From assembly GCA_016933965.1 (NCBI GenBank), contig JAFGTS010000007.1, positions 1-57,521 on the forward strand: a stretch of 57,521 nt of DNA, read 5' to 3'. The DNA comes from Deltaproteobacteria bacterium (GTDB lineage: Bacteria > Desulfobacterota > Syntrophia > Syntrophales > UBA2210). The notes under the pieces are model-generated. The model was not told the DNA's origin and ran no database searches. It saw only the letters and a program-made list of their open reading frames with translations. This document shows positions 1 through 9,785 of this stretch, in pieces; position 1 is the stretch's first letter; each line of letters starts with the position of its first letter. The position numbers and the translations under genes are program-made.

Positions 1-3000
1 TCCTATGCCTGGACGACGGACTACACGGGCCCTGATGTAAGCATCACCGGCGGACCTGATGAGCTTACCAATCAGAACACGGCGGCCTTCACCTTCGGCA
101 GTGAAGAAACACCCATCACCTATGCCTACAGTCTCGACGGTGAGATCTGGACGGCCACCGGCGCCACACTCGATCTTTCGGGCATTCCCGAGGGCGAGAA
201 CCAACTTTTCATGAAAGGAAGCGACAACGTCGGGAACGAAAGCAACATTGCAATTTACATCTGGTCAACTGATTACACTGCACCTGACGTGTTGTTCATG
301 GGCACACCCGATGAATTCATCAATCAGCCCATGGCAGTTTTCTCCTTCGGTGCAGATGAAGCTCCTGTAACGTACTCTTACAGTCTCGACAACGGGGAAA
401 CATGGATTGGAACAGGCGACACCCTTAACCTTTTTGGTCTCGGTGAAGGTGTGTATGAGATCCTGCTCACGGCAACGGACGAAGCCGGGAACACATCCCC
501 TGCCATCGCCTATGGATGGGCCGTCGATATGACAAACCCTTTCATTGACGCCCTCACGGTTACCCCTGTTGCAGGGACAATCTGGTCGAATATCACCACG
601 TCCAGCGATGAAATAGTTACCTTTTCTTACAGCCTCGACGGCGGTGAAACATGGTACGTTACAGGAGGAACTCTCGATGTATCCGACATCCCGGCCGGAC
701 AGGTGGATCTTCTCGTATCCGCAACCGACCTCGCCGGTAACGACACTCAAAACAGTTATTCCTTTTATCTGAACCGGTATTTTCTCTCCGGCCTTGCTTC
801 AGGAACAGGAAGTGACCTTGAAGGCTCAGCGACCGGTGATGTATCCGTTGTTCTGGATGATAACTGGGGTAGCTGGCTCATTGATATGAACGGAACTTAT
901 ACGGGCACACACACCCTCGCCTGGAACCTTCTCTCGGGCGGTGATGTGTTGGATGAAAATGAACTTTCGGTCGGATACTGGTTGAGCAGTGCAAATGGCA
1001 CCTATGACGGCACCGACATGTCCGGATTTTCTTCTCTGACATACCTGACGAGAACGACGATCAGCAGAGGCAATACCGGAACGGTGACCGGTTCATACGA
1101 TGCAGGAAGCTCCACCTGGGATATCCAGGACAGCGGCATCGACGAGCTTTCTGAAATATCCCTGTCCTTTTCAAGCGATATCGGGGCCTCTTTTTATTAC
1201 GGAGAGGACAATGACGGATATCCCGGCTTTGTAAATGCCGGCGATATTGCCGGCCTCATGGGTGGTTCCGCTACTCTCTGGGATGGGACCGATATATATT
1301 CCTATCTCCTGGGCTCATACAGCCATGAGGGGAAAAGTGCCTGGTATGGAAGCGAGATCTACAGTAGCAACGCTTCAAATGAGAGCTATACCACCTATGA
1401 CGGCGGCGCCTATTGCGGACTGATGGGCGGCGTGGAGGAAAACGACCTCCTTCGGGGCGGTTTTCTGGGCATTTACATCGCCCCTGACGGTGAAGCGGGA
1501 TATCTCCTGGGCGACCTCGAGGGGACGGGCTATCCCGATATAGACATGTTCGAAATGACCGGCACCATGAACCGTGATGCGGTCACGGCAGGTTGTGGCA
1601 TAGCGGCGCAGGACCTGAGCGACAACCTTTATTATGGGCTCATCGTTCCCGTGGTCATACGCGGTGAGTTCCTCGACGGCGGGATGATCGGTGGTTACTG
1701 CGCTCAGGGGGACACCCTGTCCATTTTTGACTATTCTTCATCGGTCGCTCAGAACTGGGGTATATATGGTCTCTCTCTATATGGGACATTCTGGAATGAA
1801 ACAACCGATTGGGCCATGACCATCGGCGGCGACGGCTCATTCGGTGCCTACGGCGATGGAACAGGCAATTACGGGTATTTCATGCTGGATGTCTGGCAGA
1901 ATGAAGAGGGAGAAGGCGTTGATGGCCGTTTCCTGACGTACACCACGCTGGGAACCATGGGCGGCGACGGGTTCCTCTCGTCAAATTCCCTTGAGAGTTC
2001 CTGGGAAGGCGTTTTCCTGGGCGCATGGAACAGCGAGCCCCTTTCCTTCAGCGGTGACATATACGAATTGAACGGCTGGGACGAAGGACCGGCCTTTCAA
2101 CTGTACACCGATACGGGAGAAGTATTTGATTTTACCGGGGGGTATGTTGAGGGCTTAATGGGAGGGCTTGAATCAACGTGGTATCCGGATCCCTTTGCCG
2201 TCGTGTATCAGGGAGAATATGACGCCATGGGATACGCTCCCGGCACACCCTATATCTGGAACAGCGTTGTGTACTCATACAACTGGCTTGACGATACATA
2301 TACCACGTATGACGGCGGGGCATACCGGGGGTTTGCCGGAGGCGTCTGGTCGGATTCGGACATTACCGGCCGGACCATCATGCTGTCCGTTTTTCCTGAC
2401 GGCTCGGTGGGTTACCTAACGGGAGACCTTGCCGGCCGGTATTATCAGGACCTGTATTCCAATGACATCGGGATATACGAAGCTGATGGCACCTGGACAT
2501 CAACCGTCATTTCCTCTCCTGGATTGCTCGATCCTGCAGTTTTTTATGAAAGCATCAGCACCGACGCAGACATGTATGTAGTACTGGGTGGAACGTTCAG
2601 CGGGGGAAACGGCTCACTCAACGGCTCATCCCTCCTTATCGATGGTGACATCACCTGGGCTGGCTGGACGCAGTATCTTGACGGCCTGGACTGGGGTATC
2701 TACAACGTCATTATCGACGGCTACGGAAGCGGGTACACCAATCCCGACGGTGATACCGACTGGACGGGAAAGCTGGGTGGTACGGCCGTGTTCGGAACTG
2801 TGTTCGATGGAGAAGGTTATGTTAGTGACCAGGGATACTGGATCGCCGGCATACCGGACGGTGGCTGGCAGGATGGCATTCTTGACGGTACCCTGTCGGG
2901 AACGTTTATAAGCGCATACCGGATGGGCAGCATTACAGGTGATATGCTTGGTTATTACGATGAATCCGGCAACTGGGCCGCCACCGGTATGGGCGTGTAT

Positions 3001-6000
3001 GAAGGTGTCCCGCTTGCCTTCAGCGGGCAATGGGGGGAAACAGAAGGGGGAACACTGTATTACAACAATGCCGGCAACTTTACCGCCGGGGGCGATGAAT
3101 TCGGACTCATTGGTTCTTTCACCCTGCCGGCGGCGGGACCCATGACCTGTTCGATCATGGGGATCTATGGGTTATATGAGGAACCGTCCCCGTCTCTGTT
3201 CAATACGGTTGTTGAAGGCTGGGATACGGCCACAGGGGGAGACGATGTGCACTGTCTCGGATATGCCGCCGGTGTCTGGAGCGGTGAGTCGATGTTCGGA
3301 AGCATTCTCGCCCTCTACGGTGACAGCGATGACATGTATGGCATCCTCGCTGACGGTTCCTTTTCGGGATCCTTCTACCCGGAAATCGGCATGTGGGACG
3401 CAACGTCAACCCTGACCCTCCTGTTCACCGAAGAGCATGCCCTCGGAAATGTGAGCGCTGTAGAAGGGACCCTTTCCATGATGAGCGGGAATTATGCCTT
3501 TTCCGGTACCTTTGATGGTGATGGATATATCCGTGCGGCCGATCTGTCCGGAACGACCCTCTTCTTTTACTCGGATGTTACCGGAAGTGCTCCCTGGGGT
3601 ATCTACGATCTCAAGATCGGTTCCAGCGAAAACATCTTTTCCCGTCCTGCCGGTGCAGACTCATGGCAGGCGGTTACCGGCGGTTCTGGTGAGTTCGGCT
3701 ATGATGGTGCCGCCTATGACTGGGGATACTGGCTTGCCTCGGTAAATGGAAGCTGGTCCGCCGATGGTGTCCTTGAAGGATATCTGGGAAACGATCCAAC
3801 GGAATTGCCAGATGATCCCGACACGTGGAGTATCTTTCTCTCCTATTACCTGATGGGAACCCTCCAGGGTCCCTTTTACGGCATCAGTGACAGTGGAACC
3901 TATACCTGGATCGGCGAGAGCGTGGGTGCCTGGGAGTGTGACGAACTTGCATACTTCGCCTTTACCGATAACGCACCAGGGACTTATGAACTCTATGGTG
4001 CTCCCCCTGAACAGCCTTTTGGCTGGCTCGACGATGTTCCACCGGGATTCGTCGGCGGCCTCGCTTCTCCCTGGTATGGACCTGCCGACATCGTTGTGAT
4101 AGGTGATTACAGATCCGACTATGATGATCTGTATCAGTATATCTGGATCAACGACCTTTACAGCCATGATGATTCCCGCCCTCTTGACGAGGTAACCTTC
4201 GATGACGGCGCCTTTTACGGATTCATCGGAGGCGCGTGGAACGGCGGTGCCATTGATGCCGGCGTTACGGCCCTCTACCGCGCTCCCGACGGAACCATCG
4301 GGGTGCTCCTGGGCTCACTTGGTGGCGGTTTTTACCATGATCTGCGGATGTTTCAGGTAACGGGCAGCTGGGAACCCATTACCCTGGGGACCACGGTTAT
4401 CCCGGCTGATCTTTTCTATGAATCGGTTCAGGAATCGAGGTTCGCTCCCTGCGGTATTTACGGCACCTTTACCAGCGGCGGCTCGATCAGTGGCGACGTC
4501 TTCAACGTCCTTGACGGATGGACGCGGTATCTCGACGATGAGGATTTCGGCATTTTCACCTGCATCCTTGACGGCTCGTGGGACAATCCCCTGGACGAAC
4601 AGGTCTGGACGGGAACTCTGGGCGGGAATGCCGTTTTCGGGACCGTCTGGGACGGTTCCGAAAACGTTGACGATACGGGCTACTGGATAGCTGCTATCTC
4701 TGACGGAACCTGGCAGGATGGTTCTCTGACCGGAACCGTCTCACCGGGCATCTTCCTGAGCGAATACAGAATGGGAACCATCTCGGGGGAATTGACGGGC
4801 TATTATTATGATGAAGCCGACTGGGCGGGGATAGGCCTGGGGATGTATGAAGGGGAACGGCTCCTCCTGAGCGGCACGGTATCGGGGAACCTGTACCGTA
4901 ACGACAGCGGCACCGTTCTGTATGCCGGAGACGTTTCAGGGCTCATCGGCTCCACGGGTCTCCCCTGGGATGCGATAGCTGCTCCATACCGATCAATGGG
5001 ACGTTTTACTTTCGATCATGTCTATACGCACTATCTGTGGAACGGGACAGTGACCGCACAGGAAACGAGCGGCGCCGATGGTCTCGTCGCGGGGTATACC
5101 GGCGGCATTGCCGTCGCGGAAAACCTGTTCGGCAACACCATCGCCATATTCATCAATGAAGACGGCGAAGCAGGATTTCTTACCGGCGATGTCGACAACT
5201 GCGGTTACTATGATTGGTATTATGATAGTGATTCGGGGCATTCACTGTGGTATTTCGATGGTTTAATTGGAGCCGGCATCAAAAATGCCGGGATTGATGT
5301 CGCTTCCTGCGAACTCTCATCCGACGTATACGCGGAAAATCCACCCTTCATGTATGCCAACCTGGCCGGAGCGTTCCTGAATGATGGCTATGTCGGATAT
5401 ATTTACGGTGGGCCTGATGACGGCAGCACGACCTTTTTCCTCTATGAGGGAGAAGCACCGGGATGGGGCATCTATGACTTCAAGATGGCGACGGCCTTCG
5501 GTGGAGGATTTGACCTCAAACCGGCGGGGGATGCCGAATGGTATGCAGGCATCGGTGGAGATGGTGAATTCGACGAGAGTGGCAGTGGGTACTGGAGCGG
5601 CACCGTTCTTGGCACCTGGACCGATACGGGCGAGATCATCGGGAACCTCGACGGCGTCTTTCTTACGCAACTGTACACGGGGACCATGACCGGCACATTC
5701 TTCGGCATTTCTGATGCCGGCACCTCCGGCACCTGGATCGGGGAGAGTGTCGGCGCTTACGAAGCAACCGATTCTCTCACCTTCAGCGGTCGTTTCAATG
5801 GCGATGTCGAGGTCGGAGATGGTTTTGGAGGATACGTGGAAGGAATCATCGGCGGCACAGACCCGCTTGTGGGCGACCCGACGTGGGGAGACCCCGGAAC
5901 GGCGGTTGGCTCTCTGTGTCTTGGTATCTATGACGGAGACAGCCTCTTTGGTTTTGGTGGATCTCTCAACGGATACATCGGCGGCGGGTCACTCGATAAC

Positions 6001-8595
6001 ACGGTTCTCTTCATGGGAGAATTGTGGGGTGATTACGACAGCGAGCTTGGCTACTGGGATCTCTCGTCGAGTGACATTCAATACATGACGGGCACGGAAA
6101 TCGGCATTATAGAGCTTCCCGGGAGCGCATTCTGGATCGATGACCAAACGCGGACCTGCGGATACGATTGGGACGATATCACCTTTATCAAGTGGGATGA
6201 CCTGGCGCTCGGCGGGACCTGGGGTGGCGATTCATACCCGCCTGCAAGCCTCTACTACCTCGATAACGGTTCCTTCGTACTCGGCGGCCATGAGTGGGGC
6301 CTCATCGGTGCCATTGAAGGCGAAGGCCTGATGCTTGTGGCCATGGGCAAATATGACTGTGACGAAGAACTGGCTTTCTGTGACCTTCTCTGGAACAGCA
6401 GGGTATCCGGCGGTGATTTTGATGGAAACACGTTCGAAGGATTCACCGCCGGTCTCTGGCGCTCTGGAGATACCACCATAATGGACGGTTACATGATCGC
6501 AATCACAGACGTGCCGATTGGATTTCTTGTATCCGATATCAGCGGTTATGCGGATCCGTTACTGAAAATGTGGATGATCGGGATCAGCGAGGACGTGTTC
6601 AGTTGGGTCGAATTATCGGAACCTCCTTTTATTGATGAAACGATCAACCCTGATAAGGTCGGCTCTGGCAACCTTGGTATAACCTTTTCGGGATTATCCG
6701 GATCTTTTGTGGATGAAGTGATGGAACCCACAGGGATCATCAATGGTGACCTCTGGTGGAGCGAAACGATGTTCTTCTATGATGATTCCGGAATATCACC
6801 GGGAAAGGAAACACCTTTTACCTGGGGAGTATGTGATCTGAAGTTCGGCGGTGCTTTGAATACCTATGAAGGGAAACCCTTTGTTGACGACATAGTATTT
6901 CTTGCTTACACTGGTGGAACGGGAACATTCGGGTATTCTTTGGATTCTGGTGATGACACAGGGTACTGGATCGCGTCGCTTCTGGGAAGCTGGTATGGTG
7001 ACGGCACCATCAACGGTTATTTCGGCGTATGGACCGCCGGCGATGTCCCGGATTTAGTGGGATTTTACATAACGCACCGGCAGACGGGAAACATGGGCGG
7101 ATGGCTCTACGGATTGCATGACACTGTGGAAGACGGCACATGGATCGGTGAAAGCGTCGGGTTTTATGGGGGACATCTTTTGAACTACGCGTCAGACGTA
7201 ACGATCCCACTTACAGCGGCCTCTTACAATCCTGAACTGGAGCAGATCGAGGTCATTTCATCGGGAACGTTGAGCGGCATCCTGGGCGGTTTTATCTCAG
7301 TGGAGGATGAATTCCGGTCAACTTTTATCGGGGACTACATCCCACCGGGCCCTGGATCTATCTGGTCAGGCACATTCTATAGCCATAACTTCGTGGACGG
7401 TACGAATACCACCTATGATGGCGGCCACTTCTATGGATACATTGGTGGAAATCACCACAACGATATCCTGACAGGCGGATTGATCGGCATGTACATTGAT
7501 CCGGACGGCATTGGAGCCGGCTACCGGGTTATTAATTATCTCGAAGGGCGCATCTGCCCGGCCATTGAAATGTTTGAAATAACCGGATGGGGCGCTTCTG
7601 TGAACGGCATGCAGTCAGGAGATCTCCTGCCGGGAGACCTTTCAGACCCGCTCAATCGCGATGATGATGCGCTGATCCTCAGCGGTGAAGGGGCTTTCTG
7701 GTTAAGTGGTGATGGTTATATTGACATTGGATATATATCGGCTGACACTGGTTTCTACGATGCCAAATACACCTCCGAATTCACCTCCATAAAAAACGAG
7801 AACTGGGGTATATGGTGGACGAATCTCTATGGCGGATATGATTTCGATGCAGGATATGATGAAAGCTCACCCGATTACTGGCAGCTCTCGCTTGCAGATG
7901 ATACGGGAGAAATCCACCAGTGGGTGGAGATATACAGCCCCGATTGGAATGACGGGGAAAACACCTGCCAGGCTGATGTTACCGGCGCCTGGCTGGACTG
8001 GAACGATGCCGTCACAGGCGTCATGGGGGGCACTTTGAAAGGGACCTTCAATGCGGCAACGTTCACCTGGGAGGCCACCGCCCTCGGAACGTGGATGGAT
8101 ACGGAGAAATTCCTCGACATGGTCAGTACCAATCCCACGGAACTCGACAAATTGAAAATTCCCGCTGTAGAGATCGGACGAACCGACCTCGTGGGTTGGG
8201 GTCCCGGTGAAAATTATGTTGTATATATGGATAACGTCATCTTCTTCGGATATTCTTCGGGTGCGCCACCGAGAATATGGGCAACCAATGAGGTCTACGG
8301 AAGCTTCATTTCAGCCCCCTCTCCGGGCGACCAGGCCATAATGGATGGCACGGGATTCAGTGAGAATGTCATCCTGGAAATACAGCAGTGGGGAGACAAA
8401 GCGCTAGATCCCTGGTCCGCGGAAATATATATGCGGTATGGAGGATATCCCTCCGGGTCGGTCGGTGGATACAACGTAGATATCAATGGTGCCGCGGCTG
8501 GAACCATAACTCAGTTGCCTGTTTCCGGTGGAGATGTATTTATGCCTGGGTTATTCACGGGGAATGGAGCCGGCACATCTACGGTAGTTCCGTAA
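1..8595 (+). CDS. Giant extracellular-type repeat protein, 5' end cut by window
   Basis: The reading frame is open from base 1, so at least 2,864 residues are present and the N-terminus lies outside. Residues 1 to about 255 form about three Ig-like repeats of roughly 80 residues, with motifs such as YSLDNGETW and ATDEAGN, as in bacterial adhesins. The rest is Gly/Asp/Tyr/Trp-rich, acidic and lysine-poor, and consists of an internal repeat of about 300 residues. Landmarks are TTYDGGAY near nt 1390 and 2302 with variants near 4192 and 7409, WIGESVG near 3909, 5737 and 7141, and GYWIA near 2836, 4678 and 6964. I count about seven units plus a partial one near 5900. No enzyme motif, LPXTG, autotransporter barrel or membrane segment is seen. 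Function is unknown; a cell-surface or secreted beta-solenoid or barrel-like adhesin is an inference. A composite repeat begins 5 bp after the stop. Confidence 0.85.
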   Translation, partial: SYAWTTDYTGPDVSITGGPDELTNQNTAAFTFGSEETPITYAYSLDGEIWTATGATLDLSGIPEGENQLFMKGSDNVGNESNIAIYIWSTDYTAPDVLFMGTPDEFINQPMAVFSFGADEAPVTYSYSLDNGETWIGTGDTLNLFGLGEGVYEILLTATDEAGNTSPAIAYGWAVDMTNPFIDALTVTPVAGTIWSNITTSSDEIVTFSYSLDGGETWYVTGGTLDVSDIPAGQVDLLVSATDLAGNDTQNSYSFYLNRYFLSGLASGTGSDLEGSATGDVSVVLDDNWGSWLIDMNGTYTGTHTLAWNLLSGGDVLDENELSVGYWLSSANGTYDGTDMSGFSSLTYLTRTTISRGNTGTVTGSYDAGSSTWDIQDSGIDELSEISLSFSSDIGASFYYGEDNDGYPGFVNAGDIAGLMGGSATLWDGTDIYSYLLGSYSHEGKSAWYGSEIYSSNASNESYTTYDGGAYCGLMGGVEENDLLRGGFLGIYIAPDGEAGYLLGDLEGTGYPDIDMFEMTGTMNRDAVTAGCGIAAQDLSDNLYYGLIVPVVIRGEFLDGGMIGGYCAQGDTLSIFDYSSSVAQNWGIYGLSLYGTFWNETTDWAMTIGGDGSFGAYGDGTGNYGYFMLDVWQNEEGEGVDGRFLTYTTLGTMGGDGFLSSNSLESSWEGVFLGAWNSEPLSFSGDIYELNGWDEGPAFQLYTDTGEVFDFTGGYVEGLMGGLESTWYPDPFAVVYQGEYDAMGYAPGTPYIWNSVVYSYNWLDDTYTTYDGGAYRGFAGGVWSDSDITGRTIMLSVFPDGSVGYLTGDLAGRYYQDLYSNDIGIYEADGTWTSTVISSPGLLDPAVFYESISTDADMYVVLGGTFSGGNGSLNGSSLLIDGDITWAGWTQYLDGLDWGIYNVIIDGYGSGYTNPDGDTDWTGKLGGTAVFGTVFDGEGYVSDQGYWIAGIPDGGWQDGILDGTLSGTFISAYRMGSITGDMLGYYDESGNWAATGMGVYEGVPLAFSGQWGETEGGTLYYNNAGNFTAGGDEFGLIGSFTLPAAGPMTCSIMGIYGLYEEPSPSLFNTVVEGWDTATGGDDVHCLGYAAGVWSGESMFGSILALYGDSDDMYGILADGSFSGSFYPEIGMWDATSTLTLLFTEEHALGNVSAVEGTLSMMSGNYAFSGTFDGDGYIRAADLSGTTLFFYSDVTGSAPWGIYDLKIGSSENIFSRPAGADSWQAVTGGSGEFGYDGAAYDWGYWLASVNGSWSADGVLEGYLGNDPTELPDDPDTWSIFLSYYLMGTLQGPFYGISDSGTYTWIGESVGAWECDELAYFAFTDNAPGTYELYGAPPEQPFGWLDDVPPGFVGGLASPWYGPADIVVIGDYRSDYDDLYQYIWINDLYSHDDSRPLDEVTFDDGAFYGFIGGAWNGGAIDAGVTALYRAPDGTIGVLLGSLGGGFYHDLRMFQVTGSWEPITLGTTVIPADLFYESVQESRFAPCGIYGTFTSGGSISGDVFNVLDGWTRYLDDEDFGIFTCILDGSWDNPLDEQVWTGTLGGNAVFGTVWDGSENVDDTGYWIAAISDGTWQDGSLTGTVSPGIFLSEYRMGTISGELTGYYYDEADWAGIGLGMYEGERLLLSGTVSGNLYRNDSGTVLYAGDVSGLIGSTGLPWDAIAAPYRSMGRFTFDHVYTHYLWNGTVTAQETSGADGLVAGYTGGIAVAENLFGNTIAIFINEDGEAGFLTGDVDNCGYYDWYYDSDSGHSLWYFDGLIGAGIKNAGIDVASCELSSDVYAENPPFMYANLAGAFLNDGYVGYIYGGPDDGSTTFFLYEGEAPGWGIYDFKMATAFGGGFDLKPAGDAEWYAGIGGDGEFDESGSGYWSGTVLGTWTDTGEIIGNLDGVFLTQLYTGTMTGTFFGISDAGTSGTWIGESVGAYEATDSLTFSGRFNGDVEVGDGFGGYVEGIIGGTDPLVGDPTWGDPGTAVGSLCLGIYDGDSLFGFGGSLNGYIGGGSLDNTVLFMGELWGDYDSELGYWDLSSSDIQYMTGTEIGIIELPGSAFWIDDQTRTCGYDWDDITFIKWDDLALGGTWGGDSYPPASLYYLDNGSFVLGGHEWGLIGAIEGEGLMLVAMGKYDCDEELAFCDLLWNSRVSGGDFDGNTFEGFTAGLWRSGDTTIMDGYMIAITDVPIGFLVSDISGYADPLLKMWMIGISEDVFSWVELSEPPFIDETINPDKVGSGNLGITFSGLSGSFVDEVMEPTGIINGDLWWSETMFFYDDSGISPGKETPFTWGVCDLKFGGALNTYEGKPFVDDIVFLAYTGGTGTFGYSLDSGDDTGYWIASLLGSWYGDGTINGYFGVWTAGDVPDLVGFYITHRQTGNMGGWLYGLHDTVEDGTWIGESVGFYGGHLLNYASDVTIPLTAASYNPELEQIEVISSGTLSGILGGFISVEDEFRSTFIGDYIPPGPGSIWSGTFYSHNFVDGTNTTYDGGHFYGYIGGNHHNDILTGGLIGMYIDPDGIGAGYRVINYLEGRICPAIEMFEITGWGASVNGMQSGDLLPGDLSDPLNRDDDALILSGEGAFWLSGDGYIDIGYISADTGFYDAKYTSEFTSIKNENWGIWWTNLYGGYDFDAGYDESSPDYWQLSLADDTGEIHQWVEIYSPDWNDGENTCQADVTGAWLDWNDAVTGVMGGTLKGTFNAATFTWEATALGTWMDTEKFLDMVSTNPTELDKLKIPAVEIGRTDLVGWGPGENYVVYMDNVIFFGYSSGAPPRIWATNEVYGSFISAPSPGDQAIMDGTGFSENVILEIQQWGDKALDPWSAEIYMRYGGYPSGSVGGYNVDINGAAAGTITQLPVSGGDVFMPGLFTGNGAGTSTVVP

Positions 8596-8599
8596 GGGG

Positions 8600-8810
8600 T
8601 CGAAAAGCGACAAAGTGGCAGAGCGACAGAGTGACAAAGTGTCAAACACACAGCACGAGAAAGAAATGTAGTTGCCCGATTCATCGGGCGGTTTTCTCCT
8701 CCCTTTGAAAAAGGGAGGCCGGGAGGGATTTATAAAGGAGGGAATTTCGGGGAACTCAGGCAATTTCCTTCCAATTTGTAATCCGTAATCCAATTAATCC
8801 ATAATCCCGA
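8600..8810 (-). repeat. Composite intergenic element, full copy, reverse orientation
   Basis: Read on the minus strand it runs from ATTACGG-type repeats (8775-8805) through a core to a CACTTTGT/CGCTCTGT octamer array (8600-8645). The core has a CCTCCCTTT hairpin at 8699-8719 and the palindrome GCCCGATGAATCGGGC at 8674-8689. It matches 13041-13247 over its whole length with few mismatches. Confidence 0.85.
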
Positions 8811-8831
8811 TTCAGGCACTCAGGCACGTTC

Positions 8832-9269
8832 TCATCCGAACAATTCCGCCAGGAGTTCCCGGTTCTCCTCGTCCGATGCCGCCCGGTTCCAGAAGATCCT
8901 GATGCGGTCATGGAGCCAGAGCGTCTGGATCGGCTGCAGGGCACCCAGCTTCTCGGCAAGAGCTTCGGCATTGACACCGACGCGCTCGCCCAGCTTTTCA
9001 TATTTTTCCGTATCCTCCACATCCCAGGCGAATATGTCGGGCCAGTCCGCGAGCCTCTCGATGTCCATCTGTGTGCTCCGGAAGATGTCACAGAGAAGGG
9101 CCGCTTCCTTCAGGGAAAAACGGCCTTTCATGGTCTGTGCTGTTACGTCCATGAGCTGAAAGAACGCCTCCAGTGCGTCCCGCACGGTTGCATCCGTGTC
9201 ATTACCACGCTCTCTGATCTTGCTCAAAAGGTCTGTCGGTATCGTTATTGTTACGGACTGTGTTTCCAT
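8832..9269 (-). CDS. Small protein with ribbon-helix-helix-like N-terminus, unknown function
   Basis: A 145-residue protein. The first 40 residues (VTITIPTDLLSKI, then a predicted helix) resemble a CopG/Arc-type ribbon-helix-helix segment. The remainder is helical, acidic and not recognised. The open frame continues upstream to 9410, but that extension is a translation of the tRNA-His gene and its terminator and is not coding. An AGGAGG lies 10 nt before the ATG at 9269; another ATG at 9278 is only 1 nt from it, so 9269 is preferred. No toxin partner is adjacent. It could be a DNA-binding regulator; this rests only on the N-terminal pattern. Confidence 0.65.
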   Translation of the reverse strand: METQSVTITIPTDLLSKIRERGNDTDATVRDALEAFFQLMDVTAQTMKGRFSLKEAALLCDIFRSTQMDIERLADWPDIFAWDVEDTEKYEKLGERVGVNAEALAEKLGALQPIQTLWLHDRIRIFWNRAASDEENRELLAELFG

Positions 9270-9288
9270 CCTTTCCATGCCTCCTGAT

Positions 9289-9320
9289 AAAAAAGGGGTG
9301 ACGGCCTGCGCCGCCACCCC
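9289..9320 (-). terminator. Rho-independent terminator of the tRNA unit
   Basis: On the minus strand GGGGTG (9315-9320) pairs with CACCCC (9295-9300) around a GC-rich loop and is followed directly by a run of T. It sits 11 nt after the encoded CCA of tRNA-His and ends the tRNA-Arg/tRNA-His transcript. Confidence 0.8.
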
Positions 9321-9330
9321 GATATATTTT

Positions 9331-9408
9331 TGGGGTGAGTGAAGGGACTTGAACCCTCGACCTCCGGGGCCACAACCCGGCACTCTTACCAACTGAGCTA
9401 CACCCACC
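9331..9408 (-). tRNA. tRNA-His (GTG)
   Basis: A cloverleaf can be drawn with acceptor GTGGGTG/CACTCAC, anticodon loop TTGTGGC (anticodon GTG) and a T loop TTCAAGT. The G at position -1 opposite C73 that is diagnostic for tRNA-His is encoded (base 9408), and so is the 3' CCA. It lies 12 nt downstream of tRNA-Arg and shares its transcript. Confidence 0.97.
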
Positions 9409-9420
9409 ACATATAGTTTA

Positions 9421-9497
<77 letters not shown>

Positions 9498-9519
9498 ACA
9501 TCCTTTCATGAGACCGATA

Positions 9520-9548
9520 TCACTAGCGCCTTTGATAAAATTTGTCAA
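9520..9548 (-). promoter_or_regulatory. Sigma-70-type promoter of the tRNA unit
   Basis: Minus strand TTGACA (9543-9548), a 17-nt spacer and TAGTGA (9520-9525). The expected start is about 15 nt before mature tRNA-Arg. The -35 is consensus and the -10 is moderate. Confidence 0.6.
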
Positions 9549-9636
9549 GGAGTATGGTGAACAATTCCGTAAAAAGTTCATATGCTGTATCGCACTTCAT
9601 CATTCGATATTACTGTGCTTATTTTTGTTTGTGGTT

Positions 9637-9783
9637 CGCCGATTTATCGGCGTTTTAAAAGCGCCCGATGAATCGGGCAACTACATTTCTTTCTCGTACC
9701 GTGTATTTAGCACTTTGTCGCTCTGCCCCTTTGTCACTCTATCACTTTGTCACTCTGTCGCTTTGCCCCTTTGTCGCTGCATT
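9637..9783 (+). repeat. Composite intergenic element, right half only
   Basis: It contains palindrome CGCCGATTTATCGGCG (9637-9652), then GCCCGATGAATCGGGC (9663-9678), then CTACATTTCTTTCTCGT, then an 8-bp-period CACTTTGT/CGCTCTGC array to about 9780. This equals the right half of 13041-13247. It ends beside the stop codon of the convergent gene at 9786. Nothing else is seen between 9549 and 9785. Confidence 0.8.
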
Positions 9784-9785
9784 TC

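Noticed and set aside
9270-9410. N-terminal extension of the 8832 protein
   Set aside because: It is a translation of tRNA-His and its terminator (VAQLVRVPGCGPGG is a known tRNA artefact).
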